Part shown: positions 1 through 7,610 of the stretch, in pieces
Position numbering within the stretch: the first letter of the stretch is position 1
How the letters are laid out: each line of letters begins with the position of its first letter
NCBI GenBank assembly: GCA_002724415.1
Contig: PBOU01000033.1
Span: forward strand, 1,659 to 35,533
DNA: 33,875 bases
Direction of reading: 5' to 3'
Origin: Planctomycetaceae bacterium
Lineage (GTDB): Bacteria; Planctomycetota; Planctomycetia; Planctomycetales; Planctomycetaceae
Notes under the pieces: generated by a model
What the model saw: only the letters and a program-made list of their open reading frames with translations
Told to the model about the DNA's origin: nothing
Databases searched by the model: none
Program-made: the position numbers and the translations under genes

Positions 1-435
1 AACCTGTTAGCCCCTGGGATGATTCGACGGGGCAACGGTTCAATCATCAATTTGGTTGACCTCTCTGCTTGGAATCCTTGGCCAAACCGAGGTGCTCACT
101 CTGTCGCCAAAGCAGCCCTTCTCGCTCTCACCCGACAACTAGCAGTTGAGTTGGCACCGACAGTTCGCGCCAATGCCATCGCACTGGGGCCCACGATTCC
201 GGCGACGCGCTTTACCCAAGAACAAATCGAGCACCTGGCCCAACGGACCCTCAAGGGAACTTGGGGGGACGCTGAGCAGGTGGTAGCTGCAGTGCGGTTT
301 CTCGTCGAATCCGACTTTGTGACCGGAGAATGCCTCACGATCGACGGTGGTGAGAGATGGGCCCACGTGCGCAGTCGCTTCCTCGCTGCAGAGGGTGGAA
401 TCGACGCCGCGAAGCCCTCTGATAGCACCAGCTGA
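1..435 (+). CDS. SDR-family oxidoreductase, C-terminal part (5' end outside window)
   Basis: The reading frame is open from base 1, so the gene begins upstream and only about 144 C-terminal residues are visible. The fold is that of a short-chain dehydrogenase/reductase: a central GSIINL strand, the active-site helix HSVAKAALLALTRQLAVELA, the VRANAIALGP strand and a C-terminal FLVESDFVTGECLTIDGG segment are all in family order. The usual catalytic YxxxK reads HSVAK, so Tyr is replaced by His. The usual Ser of the ISS/VSS strand reads LVD. Lys is kept. It may therefore be a non-canonical or inactive member, or closer to pteridine-reductase-like SDRs. Its stop codon directly abuts the stop of the convergent transporter gene. 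Substrate unknown. Confidence 0.85.
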   Translation, partial: NLLAPGMIRRGNGSIINLVDLSAWNPWPNRGAHSVAKAALLALTRQLAVELAPTVRANAIALGPTIPATRFTQEQIEHLAQRTLKGTWGDAEQVVAAVRFLVESDFVTGECLTIDGGERWAHVRSRFLAAEGGIDAAKPSDSTS

Positions 436-1263
436 TTAGCCAGCAGTGATCATCGAGATTGCTGCCAGTGCTGCGACTAGCCCAACGCTTTGGCTAGCCG
501 ACATGCGCTCACGCAGGAAGACACGAGCAAGGATCACGGTTACCGCCGGGTGCAGGCAACTCAGGACCGTGGAGATACTCAGAAGGCCGCTGTTTAGGGC
601 CGCTAGGAAAAGGACTGCGGCAAGAACATCAGCGAAACTTGCCCCCACGATGAACGGTCGTGCTCGGGTGGAGGCGATTGCTGGCCATGGAGCCTTTGCA
701 ATGGCCAGCACGATAAGAGTGGCCGGCACGACGCGGGCGCCAGCGATTGGCCACGGAGCCGTACTGGGATTCGTGCTGTCGAGAATTATGTAGCCGAAGC
801 CGAATCCTATGCCTGCCAGTAAGCCGTTGATTATGGGGCCAAGCTGGAGGTTCAACTTTCCCCTTCCAGAAGCGGATACGAGGACGATAGAGAGAAGCCC
901 TAGCACGACTCCGAATAGCTGTAAGAGAGAGAGGTGTTCCCCCAGGGCAAGCCCCCAGAGCAGAGGCAGAAAGGCGCCTGCCACGCCCGCTATGGGGGCA
1001 ACCGTGACCATGTTGGTCCGGAGGCCGAGGTAGAAGAACGCTACCCCTGCTGACCCGAATAGTCCGGAAGCGCCACCAATTAGGAAGTCTCTGAAGAGGA
1101 ATTCGTCTGCAATGAAGAAGGCGAGCGGAATCGAAAACAGTGCTGCGAGGATCTGGTCAAGGACGAGAACGGAGAACAGGTGGGAGCGGCGTGCCGCTTG
1201 ACCGCCAGCAAACGCCGCAAATCCCCAGAAGAGCGCGGCGAGAAGGGCGAGCGTATTTGACAC
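436..1263 (-). CDS. DMT-superfamily (EamA) membrane transporter
   Basis: A protein of about 275 residues, almost entirely hydrophobic, with the spacing expected for ten membrane helices in two EamA repeats. The N-terminal LALLAALFWGFAAF segment (helix 1, with the family's W-G motif) and the C-terminal LHPAVTVILARVFLRERMSASQSVGLVAALAAI segment (the ExL/RE region before the last helix) are typical of the drug/metabolite transporter superfamily. These proteins export or import small metabolites at the inner membrane, but substrate cannot be read from sequence. The start is a GTG at 1263 and the length is normal for the family. It stands alone and converges tail-to-tail with the SDR gene with no intervening bases. 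Confidence 0.88.
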   Translation of the reverse strand: MSNTLALLAALFWGFAAFAGGQAARRSHLFSVLVLDQILAALFSIPLAFFIADEFLFRDFLIGGASGLFGSAGVAFFYLGLRTNMVTVAPIAGVAGAFLPLLWGLALGEHLSLLQLFGVVLGLLSIVLVSASGRGKLNLQLGPIINGLLAGIGFGFGYIILDSTNPSTAPWPIAGARVVPATLIVLAIAKAPWPAIASTRARPFIVGASFADVLAAVLFLAALNSGLLSISTVLSCLHPAVTVILARVFLRERMSASQSVGLVAALAAISMITAG

Positions 1264-1501
1264 CGTCGAAGCCTATGAGTCGCTCTCTGGACTTTTTGAT
1301 TCCATGTGCGGTGGCTGGAATCTCGGGTGACTCTGGAGGCGGCCCAGTTGGACCCTTCCCCCCCTCGGGGATGCGAGGTGGCTGGAACGGAACGACTCGT
1401 CATCGGCGGTAACAGCGGCTTCGGCAGGCTGGCTGGCTGCGAGCCTGAGTTCGCTTGGTGTTGTGCATTTTGTGACTCAAGTTGTGACACGCGAGGACGA
1501 C
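1264..1501. other. Intergenic stretch without a recognised gene
   Basis: This is the upstream region of the minus-strand transporter. Open frames here have no family features and look like shadows. A short direct repeat (TTGTGAC twice, around 1468-1488) is present. No tRNA, terminator or IS end was recognised. Confidence 0.5.
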
Positions 1502-1756
1502 CTATTTTGAGATGCGACCGATGTCCCGGTCTTCGGTGAAGAGCAGTTCAATTTCGACGCCTTGCACCGTGGCGGTGTTTTCGACGTTGAACAGTGCGTC
1601 GATGAGTTCTAGGCGGTACCGGTCTGTGCTGCCTGAGCGCAGCATGTCCTTGGAGTCGCGCCCATCTGGGCAACGGGCGACAGCGCTCCATCGCCCTCCT
1701 TTGGTCGCGCCGATTTCGCGACCGACGCACAGAAGTCGGTCCGCGGTATCCAGCAG
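1502..1756 (-). pseudogene. Unidentified coding remnant, about 83 codons, without a start codon
   Basis: On the minus strand a frame runs from just after the HD-gene stop (TAA at 1759-1757) to a TAG at 1504-1502. It has strong G/C preference at third codon positions and a protein-like product that starts LLDTADRLLCVGREIG and ends TEDRDIGRISK. It lies in the same frame as the HD gene and begins immediately after its stop codon, but has no good ATG, GTG or TTG start of its own; the only internal ATG is about one third in. I do not recognise the family. It may be the tail of a decayed gene, a lost C-terminal extension of the HD protein, or a small gene using an unusual start. Confidence 0.35.
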
Positions 1757-2350
1757 TTAGGAGCCTGGTGTTTTTGATTCGTTAGCGAAGAACTCGGTAA
1801 CCAGTGGCTCAAATTCTTCAACTGGAAGTTCGTCGTAGTCTGGCTCGAAGCAGTTCTGGTCGTATTCGCGGCAGAAGGTGACGCAGTCATCGAACCATTC
1901 GTGGTCACGGTAGATGTCACGTGCGTTGCGGTCCCGACCCTCTAGGTGGAAGTAGTAGTACCCCTGGAAGAGCCCGTGGTGCCGAACGATCCAGTAGGTA
2001 CGTGCCTCCACGTAGGGCTTAAGAATCTCGGCAGCTACTGCGCTGTGGTTCCAAGGAGCAACTGGCTCTCCTACGTCGTGCAGGAGGGCGGCCACCACCA
2101 TCTCGTCGGGCTCGCCGTTTCGCAGCGCCCTAGTGGCGCATTGCAGGCTGTGGCGAAAGCGATCAATCTGATAGCCGAAGGTCGGGCCCTTCAACTCGCT
2201 GAGGAGCCGTAGAACCTGGGTTGCAGTGTCCTCGCTGTCGTGAGCTTCGTAGTGATTGGCAATGATTGCTGCATCCTCTGCGGTCATGTCCTCCATGTGG
2301 ACAAAGCTGACCGTCTCCAGAGAAGCGGTATCAGTCGAGGCCTTTTGCAC
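1757..2350 (-). CDS. HD-domain metalloprotein (phosphohydrolase or HD-type oxygenase)
   Basis: A 197-residue HD-domain protein. Candidate metal ligands are in family order: H67 in FRHSLQ, the H91-D92 pair in ALLHDVGE, H102 in WNHSAVAAEIL and H124/H125 in VRHHGLFQGYYYF. The aromatic GYYYF segment and the C-terminal EFCREYDQNCFEPDY segment mark a subfamily commonly annotated only as HD domain-containing and related to inositol-oxygenase and PhnZ-like HD oxygenases. A hydrolase or a di-iron oxygenase role is therefore possible. The start is a GTG at 2350 preceded by AGGAG at six bases' distance. It is the last gene of a minus-strand run after the aldolase-family and hydroxyacyl-CoA-dehydrogenase-family genes. 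Substrate unknown. Confidence 0.8.
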   Translation of the reverse strand: MQKASTDTASLETVSFVHMEDMTAEDAAIIANHYEAHDSEDTATQVLRLLSELKGPTFGYQIDRFRHSLQCATRALRNGEPDEMVVAALLHDVGEPVAPWNHSAVAAEILKPYVEARTYWIVRHHGLFQGYYYFHLEGRDRNARDIYRDHEWFDDCVTFCREYDQNCFEPDYDELPVEEFEPLVTEFFANESKTPGS

Positions 2351-2426
2351 TTTGGGCTCCTGGGTGGGTTCGAGGGCCAGCAGGTTGGTATTGGCTCAGG
2401 ACCAAGTGTTTGAAGATGCTCGGATG

Positions 2427-3173
2427 TCAGTCCTTGTAACTGGGTTCTAGATCGTCGAGCAATCTAAGTAAAGCGGGCCACTCCCACTGGCCCGGCGCAG
2501 AGTGCTCGTACTGGGCGCGTACTTTGTCCCAAAGAGAATCTTCTTGTCGCGCTACCGGTAGGCCTGTGGCAGCTACCTGCATTTGCAGTGCAGCAGCTCG
2601 AACTAGGTAATGCATGTTCATGAAAACTTCGCCAGCGGTAGCGCCGACAGTCAGGAATCCGTGGTTACGCATTATCAGGGCGCTATGTGAAGCAAGGCTC
2701 TTAGCCAGTCGGACGCTCTCCTCGGAGTCGAGAGAGAGGCCTTCCCATTCGTGATATCCGACGTTTCCGTAAAGCATTCCAGCGTCTTGCTGCAGGAACT
2801 CCAAGTCACAGGCAAGGGCGCAGAAAGCCAGAGCAGCGGGGGCATGTGAGTGGAAGACGAATTGAGCGTCGCTGCGGGCATCGTGAACGGCGCTGTGGAT
2901 CACCAATGCGGTTGGGTTGACTGTGCCTTCACCCTCTATGACCTGGCCGTCTTGGTCGACGACCAGCAGATTGGAAGCCGTGACTTCTCGATAGAGCAAG
3001 CCAAAGCGTCCCACAAGGTAACTCTGCCCACTCCCAGGTAGGCGTGCAGTTATGTGGTTCCAGACGAGATCGTCGTATCCGAACCGCGCGGACAGGCGAT
3101 GGAGGGCGGCCAAGTCCCGGCGTACAGCAATCGCTGGTGAGTCTGGATCGTTCGATTGGGTCTCTGAACTCAT
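2427..3173 (-). CDS. Class II aldolase/adducin-family protein
   Basis: A 248-residue protein with the class II aldolase fold: an N-terminal RRDLAALHRLSARFGYDDLVWNHITAR segment, the zinc-site pair H108/H110 in VFHSHAP and a third ligand H171 in MRNHGFLTVG. Such enzymes cleave or epimerise small hydroxy-acid or sugar phosphates, while many members of this length have unknown substrates. The N-terminal WNHITAR motif and the size resemble fuculose-phosphate-aldolase and adducin-head proteins. It starts 18 bases after the stop of the upstream hydroxyacyl-CoA dehydrogenase gene, so the two are very likely co-transcribed, with the HD protein following about 76 bases downstream. Function in the local pathway is not apparent. 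Confidence 0.88.
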   Translation of the reverse strand: MSSETQSNDPDSPAIAVRRDLAALHRLSARFGYDDLVWNHITARLPGSGQSYLVGRFGLLYREVTASNLLVVDQDGQVIEGEGTVNPTALVIHSAVHDARSDAQFVFHSHAPAALAFCALACDLEFLQQDAGMLYGNVGYHEWEGLSLDSEESVRLAKSLASHSALIMRNHGFLTVGATAGEVFMNMHYLVRAAALQMQVAATGLPVARQEDSLWDKVRAQYEHSAPGQWEWPALLRLLDDLEPSYKD

Positions 3174-3191
3174 CGGAGTGATTGTCGTAAT

Positions 3192-4142
3192 CTAGTGAAT
3201 CGGTGCAAAGTCAGTGCTCGTTTCCAGAGCGTGTAGAACTGCCAAATAAGCAAGGTCTCGACTGCTTAGAGCTTCGGCCGGTGATTTGTACTCATGAAAT
3301 CCTCGCCCAGTTTTTACGCCAAGGTCACCAACTTCGACCTTGGACCGCAGATAGCTGGGAAGTTCCTCGGGTAGCCGGTCCCCGGCTATAAGGTCCAAAC
3401 CATTGAAGTCGAGGCTCTGGAAAATGCCGACCACTCCAAGCCGCACACCCACGCTCGTCTTGATCGCGAAGTCAATTTCCGCAGGCGTGCACGCACCCGA
3501 ATCTATCAATTCCTCCGCAGCGTCGGCCATGGCCATCATGATTCGATTCGCAATGAAGCCGGGTACAAACTTTCTCATGACCACCGGCCTTTTCCCGACC
3601 GATTCAAGAAGTGAAACGGTTCTGTCTATGGCCTTGGCGGACGTTTCGGGTCCACCGACAACTTCAACTAGAGGAACAATGTGTGGTGGAGCGAACCAGT
3701 GAGCGCAGAGGAGCCGTTCCGGGTGAGAGAGCTTCGTTTCTTCGAACAGGTCTAGTACTGAGGTGTTACTTGCAATAACGGCCTCTTTCGGGGTGTGTTC
3801 TTCCAGAAGATCAAAGACCGCTTGCTTAGCCTCGAGAGATTCATAGACAGCCTCGAATATGAACTCTGCTTCAGCGGCGACGCTGCTCAGATCGGTGGTG
3901 GGTTTTACGAACCTCAAGACGTTTTCGATGGACGTCGTGGGCTCGGCTCCCGAGGAGTGTTCGGCTTCCTTGACCGTCGATAGGTTCGCCGCGATACGCC
4001 TGACAGCTGTTTCGAGAACTCCGGCGTTGGTGTCGGCCAAATCGACCGTGATGCCCGCTTGGGCAAATACCTGTGCGATCGAATGCCCCATCGTTCCCGC
4101 ACCCACGACGAGAACTCTCGAAGGTTGTTTGGCCGTGTCCAT
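3192..4142 (-). CDS. 3-hydroxyacyl-CoA dehydrogenase-family NAD-dependent dehydrogenase
   Basis: The chosen ATG at 4142 gives 316 residues. An earlier in-frame ATG at 4157 exists, but the perfect GGGAGG ribosome-binding site lies five bases before 4142. The N-terminal Rossmann site GAGTMGHSIAQVFAQAG binds NAD. The central HWFAPPHIVPLVEVVGGPET segment carries the catalytic His of the family, and the C-terminal 3HCDH domain follows (FVPGFIANRIMMAMADAAEELI). Stand-alone members of this length include 3-hydroxybutyryl-CoA dehydrogenases, L-gulonate dehydrogenase and L-carnitine dehydrogenase. With BKACE, choline-sulfatase-like and CaiC-like genes nearby, a carnitine-type substrate is a possibility, but only by inference. 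It is the first gene of the minus-strand run and is divergent from the lipoprotein gene at 4438. Confidence 0.88.
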   Translation of the reverse strand: MDTAKQPSRVLVVGAGTMGHSIAQVFAQAGITVDLADTNAGVLETAVRRIAANLSTVKEAEHSSGAEPTTSIENVLRFVKPTTDLSSVAAEAEFIFEAVYESLEAKQAVFDLLEEHTPKEAVIASNTSVLDLFEETKLSHPERLLCAHWFAPPHIVPLVEVVGGPETSAKAIDRTVSLLESVGKRPVVMRKFVPGFIANRIMMAMADAAEELIDSGACTPAEIDFAIKTSVGVRLGVVGIFQSLDFNGLDLIAGDRLPEELPSYLRSKVEVGDLGVKTGRGFHEYKSPAEALSSRDLAYLAVLHALETSTDFAPIH

Positions 4143-4147
4143 CGGTG

Positions 4148-4153
4148 CCTCCC
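4148..4153 (-). promoter_or_regulatory. Ribosome-binding site that fixes the dehydrogenase start
   Basis: The minus strand reads GGGAGG here, five bases before the ATG at 4142. It favours that start over the upstream in-frame ATG at 4157, which would itself overlap this site. Confidence 0.7.
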
Positions 4154-4157
4154 ACAT

Positions 4158-4437
4158 GCTTTTTCTTGCTTTCTGCGTTCAAGCCTCAAAGCCCGCGATC
4201 CCACGGACGTTAACTAGATGACCGAGCGATAAGGACTCGTTGCCACGCTCCCCTGACCGCCTCCTTTCGGTGACGGACAGGTTCATCTGTTTACACGGGG
4301 ATCAAGATGTGGTAACACTCGCTGTGTCCGGAGGTGGAAGTGGGACCTGGAATGTCAGATTCCATCCGGGTGGTCCCCACATACATCGGCGCTTTGTTCG
4401 CTTTTCGCCGAGCATATGTATGGGGGAGATCTGAAAC
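4158..4437. promoter_or_regulatory. Divergent regulatory region between the dehydrogenase and lipoprotein genes
   Basis: About 280 bases separate two divergent transcription units, so promoters for both must lie here. An imperfect palindrome around 4289-4317 (TGTTTACAC near its left end, GTGGTAACA near its right end) could be an operator for a GntR- or LacI-type regulator, none of which is encoded in the window. Close to the lipoprotein start, CATACAT at 4380-4386 can pair with ATGTATG at 4416-4422 and CGGCG at 4387-4391 with CGCCG at 4406-4410. This would form a hairpin that ends at the GGGGGAG ribosome-binding site (4422-4428). No convincing -10/-35 pair was assigned. Confidence 0.45.
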
Positions 4438-6525
4438 ATGTCGAAGCGAGTCGCTGCCCTGGCTTGTGTGCTGGGCCTTCTAGCCGGAGCGTGTGGTTCT
4501 GATTCTGATGAGTCGACTGCACCTGCAGCTACTGCTGCACCCACTACTGCACCTGCAACTACTGCTGCACCTACTACTACTGCACCTGCTGCCGCAGATG
4601 ACGGGGGTGGAGCGGCGGATGCAAAGGTCAGTGTCGCCATCCTCCTTCCCTGCGCGATAAACGACCTCTCGTGGTGCCAGGCGGCATATGAGGGCGTCAA
4701 GGAACTCGAAGCCGAGGGTCTGATCGATCTCCAGTTTGTCGAGAACGCTCCCTTCGATGCCCAAGGGGCCACTCGCGTTATGAGTGGTTTCGCGAATGAC
4801 GGGGTTGATCTGATTATTGGGCATTCATTCGATTACGGAGCTCCGATCCATGAGCTAGCCCCTGAATTCCCGGACACCAAATTTGCCTGGCAGGGATCGT
4901 GTGGCGGTTGGTGCGGAGTCGAGGGTCCGAACATCGTCGATTATGCGATGAACATGTACGAGCCGGCCTATCTGGCGGGGATCCTCGCCGGCGGCATTTC
5001 TCAGACAGGCGTTCTCGGTACCAACTCCGGGTATGACATCCCCGCGTGCCGGGCTTCGGTCGAGGCTTTCTTGCTCGGAGCCCAAGAAGTCAATCCGGCA
5101 GTGACACGGCTTGATGCCTTCCTCGGTAGCTGGATTGACGCAGCGCTCGCCAAGGAAGCGACTGCAGCGCAGGCCGATCAGGGAGCCGATGTCTTTATGG
5201 CCTGCGGTAACGCTGGCTCCTTCGGAATGCTCGCTGAGGTCGCAGAACGGGGACTCTCAGGGTTCGGGTACGTCTATGACGAGTCTGCGTTGGCCCCCGG
5301 AAACGTGGTGGCGTCAATGTGGTCCAAGTTCGGCGTGAACGTCCGGAAGATGGTGGAAGGAATCGAAAACGGCACCTGGGAGGAGTACCTCACTACCCCA
5401 ATGAGTGGGGGAGCGTTTGAGCTGTTGATGCATTCAGACTTCAATGCCGCAGAGATCTCCGCTGATGCCATGGCCCTTTACGAGACACGACTGGCAGGGA
5501 TCATGGACGGCACATTCGAGGTGCCGTTCATTGGTGCTGCCCCTGAACCTGAGGCGGCCGAGGCCACCCAAGTTCGGGTCCGGCTCAACTGGATTGCCGA
5601 CCCTGGGTTTGCTGGCCTCTACATGGCCGATGAGCTTGGGTATTTCGCGGACGAGGGCGTTGAGCCGATCTTCGAGTTCGGTGGTCCAAATGTGCCCCAT
5701 CCGGTGCAGATCCTTGCTGGTGGCGCGGCCGACATTGGCTTCGGCGGTCTAGCCATGATCGCCGACTCGGCGTCACAGGGCGAAGAGTTCGTGGTCTTCG
5801 GGACGAGGCTCCAACAGGGAATCCTGGGGATCAGTTCGCTGGCTGAGTCTCCGATTTACACAGCAGAGGAACTCTGCGGCAAGAAGATCGGCGCCACGCC
5901 TGGAGACATTGTCCAACTTGATGCGCTGCTGGTTATCAACGGACTTGAGCCAGGTTGTTATGAGATGGTCCCGGTTGGTTGGGACCCCTCTCCAGTCGCC
6001 GAAGGTCTTGTTGACGGAATGGTCAACTACATGAACAGCCACCCGGTGGTGTTGGACGGCATGGGCATCGACAACGTGGCGGTTTCCTACGCCGACATGG
6101 GTATGCCGATGTACCACGACCTTGCGTTCGCTACAAAGGAGTTCGCCGAGAACCATCGCGACGCACTCGTTGGCTTCACCAGGGCGATGGTCAAAGGCTG
6201 GGAAGCAGCGTTTGCAGATCCCGAGACGGCCATGGACGTGATGTATAACGGGTCCCCCAACCTCGGTGGCGGTGTAGACGTAGGGATGGACATCTCGTAC
6301 CAGATCTACATCCACTACGCCCAGGTGCCTTTGATGGAAAGTTCTCTGACTGAGACAGATGGACTTTTCTCAATGAGTTACGACGAAATGGCTGGTGCGA
6401 TGTGGGATGTGCTTGCGTTGACAGGCATTGATCCGTTGCCAGAGGCAGCCGACGTCATTGATATGTCCATCTTGGACGACGCGTTCGGAGACTGCCGGCC
6501 GTCGATCTTGGCTTGTGATGGCTAG
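4438..6525 (+). CDS. Fused BMP-NMT1 ABC-importer substrate-binding lipoprotein
   Basis: This 695-residue protein joins two substrate-binding proteins of different classes. Residues 1-22 are a lipoprotein signal with a lipobox-like AGAC and Cys19 as the lipid anchor, followed by an Ala/Thr/Pro linker (about 23-60). Residues about 62-365 are a BMP/PnrA-type domain (VSVAILLPCAINDLSWCQAA start, then a DLIIGHSFDYG segment), the class that delivers purine nucleosides and related bases. After a short linker (about 367-378), residues 379-690 are an NMT1/THI5-type domain (RLNWIADPGFAGLYMADELG, then GGAADIGFGG), the class that works with TauBC/SsuBC-like importers for pyrimidines, sulfonates and small amines. 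Single-domain relatives are about 330 residues. A matching ATPase follows at 6765, and matching permeases lie at 25.4-27.4 and 29.2 kb. The protein is membrane-anchored on the outer face. Confidence 0.9.
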   Translation: MSKRVAALACVLGLLAGACGSDSDESTAPAATAAPTTAPATTAAPTTTAPAAADDGGGAADAKVSVAILLPCAINDLSWCQAAYEGVKELEAEGLIDLQFVENAPFDAQGATRVMSGFANDGVDLIIGHSFDYGAPIHELAPEFPDTKFAWQGSCGGWCGVEGPNIVDYAMNMYEPAYLAGILAGGISQTGVLGTNSGYDIPACRASVEAFLLGAQEVNPAVTRLDAFLGSWIDAALAKEATAAQADQGADVFMACGNAGSFGMLAEVAERGLSGFGYVYDESALAPGNVVASMWSKFGVNVRKMVEGIENGTWEEYLTTPMSGGAFELLMHSDFNAAEISADAMALYETRLAGIMDGTFEVPFIGAAPEPEAAEATQVRVRLNWIADPGFAGLYMADELGYFADEGVEPIFEFGGPNVPHPVQILAGGAADIGFGGLAMIADSASQGEEFVVFGTRLQQGILGISSLAESPIYTAEELCGKKIGATPGDIVQLDALLVINGLEPGCYEMVPVGWDPSPVAEGLVDGMVNYMNSHPVVLDGMGIDNVAVSYADMGMPMYHDLAFATKEFAENHRDALVGFTRAMVKGWEAAFADPETAMDVMYNGSPNLGGGVDVGMDISYQIYIHYAQVPLMESSLTETDGLFSMSYDEMAGAMWDVLALTGIDPLPEAADVIDMSILDDAFGDCRPSILACDG
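4516..4595 (+). repeat. Low-complexity repeat coding for the lipoprotein linker
   Basis: Two near-identical 27-base units with a 30-base period (starting at 4516 and 4546) encode Thr-Ala-Pro-rich repeats. They form the flexible spacer between the lipid anchor and the BMP domain. Its length may vary between strains by slippage. Confidence 0.8.
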
Positions 6526-6624
6526 CTGCTCACCTAGTCGAGAGCGACCGGGCGGCCGTGGTCGCGGTACGCGTCCGCTCTGACATTGACCTGCTGTAGG
6601 CCACTGGTCGTCATTTAAGCGATG

Positions 6625-6661
6625 GTTGTACGGGTGCCCGGTCTCCGGGCACCCGTACAAC
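6625..6661 (+). terminator. Perfect 17-bp hairpin between binding-protein and ATPase genes
   Basis: GTTGTACGGGTGCCCGG at 6625-6641 is perfectly complementary to 6645-6661 with a three-base loop (TCT). There is no T-rich tail on the plus strand, so it is not a classic intrinsic terminator. In importer operons, hairpins placed just after the binding-protein gene usually stabilise its mRNA or partly terminate, giving more receptor than ATPase. Confidence 0.7.
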
Positions 6662-6764
6662 GCAGCTTCATTTGAGATGAGAGGCGGGTTCGCCCTCTTT
6701 GGATTGCCGGTTGACCCCGAGATTCGGGTTTTCAATCGTCTGGGTTCTTCAATCGAAGGTGTCG

Positions 6765-7610
6765 ATGGGTTTTATGGATGCTGAAAAATTTGTATCGGCG
6801 CCTGCCGCCGACCTACCGAGCGTGAAGGGCGAGAGCGGAATCGTTGTTCGTGACGTCGTCAAGGACTTCGACCTGGGTCTGGGCAAGCGACTACGGGCCG
6901 TCGATGGAGTATCGCTTGAAATCTCTGACGGGGAGTTCGTCGCAGTCATCGGACCTTCTGGCTGCGGTAAATCCACGATCCTGAGGATGATCGCCTCGCT
7001 AGAAAAACCCACTGAGGGCGAGGTCAGCATCAACGGCGTCGAACCATCAGTTCTGGTCAAAGGACACCGACTCGGGGTTGCCTTCCAAGATCACGCGCTA
7101 CTGCCGTGGCTGAACGTCTGGGAGAACGTTGCACTTCCATTTCGGGCGGCGGGTATGCGTCCAGAGTCAGAAACGATTACTGGTCTGATTTCCTTGGTGG
7201 GTATGGCGGGATTTGAAAAGTCGCGCCCGAAACAGTTGTCGGGTGGCATGAAGCAACGCGTTGCGATAGCCCGGGCTTTGGCCCTAAACCCGGAAGTCCT
7301 CCTTCTGGATGAGCCGTTCGGAGCTCTCGACGCTGTTACCCGTAGGCAAATGAATTTCGAGTTGCAGGAGATCTGGTCTAGGGATTCGATAACCACGTTG
7401 TTGATCACACATTCCGTCGAGGAAGCGGTTCTTCTGGCAGATCGGCTGATAGTCCTCACTCAACGCCCAGGTCGCATCAGGCTGATCGAGGAAGTTCCGT
7501 TCGGCCGCCCACGTGATCGCCAATTGATGCGCACGGCGGAGTTCCACCAGTTGTGCGACAAATTGACTGCGGCACTTGATTCAGCTGAAGAGGCTCCTGA
7601 GAGTGAGTAA
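6765..7610 (+). CDS. Tau/Ssu/NMT1-type ABC importer ATPase
   Basis: A 281-residue ATPase from the ATG at 6765, chosen because GAAGG lies five bases upstream; an ORF start at 6699 exists but lacks a site. All ABC motifs are present: Walker [10 protein letters not shown] (about 63-71), Q-loop in [11 protein letters not shown], signature [15 protein letters not shown], Walker [13 protein letters not shown] and switch His in [16 protein letters not shown]. The [15 protein letters not shown] segment and the single-ATPase layout match the nitrate/sulfonate/taurine subfamily (TauB/SsuB). It would form the cytoplasmic motor for the permease at 29178-30752, which otherwise lacks an ATPase, and would take substrate from the NMT1 half of the fused lipoprotein. 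Its permease is more than 20 kb away, which is unusual for this family. Confidence 0.92.
   Translation: MGFMDAEKFVSAPAADLPSVKGESGIVVRDVVKDFDLGLGKRLRAVDGVSLEISDGEFVAVIGPSGCGKSTILRMIASLEKPTEGEVSINGVEPSVLVKGHRLGVAFQDHALLPWLNVWENVALPFRAAGMRPESETITGLISLVGMAGFEKSRPKQLSGGMKQRVAIARALALNPEVLLLDEPFGALDAVTRRQMNFELQEIWSRDSITTLLITHSVEEAVLLADRLIVLTQRPGRIRLIEEVPFGRPRDRQLMRTAEFHQLCDKLTAALDSAEEAPESE

Noticed and set aside
1080-1490. 136-codon minus-strand frame upstream of the DMT transporter
   Set aside because: Ser/Arg/Pro-rich translation overlapping the transporter start, with no domain or clear ribosome-binding site.
1264-1756. tRNA, including tRNA-Sec, in this or other gaps
   Set aside because: No cloverleaf with a T-loop GGTTCRA context and matching acceptor arms could be found by eye in any of the intergenic regions.
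4516-4595. CRISPR-like or tandem-repeat array
   Set aside because: The repeat is in-frame low-complexity coding sequence for the lipoprotein linker, with no spacers.
5773-6315. 180-codon minus-strand frame inside the lipoprotein gene
   Set aside because: No family features; it lies wholly antisense to the well-defined NMT1 domain.
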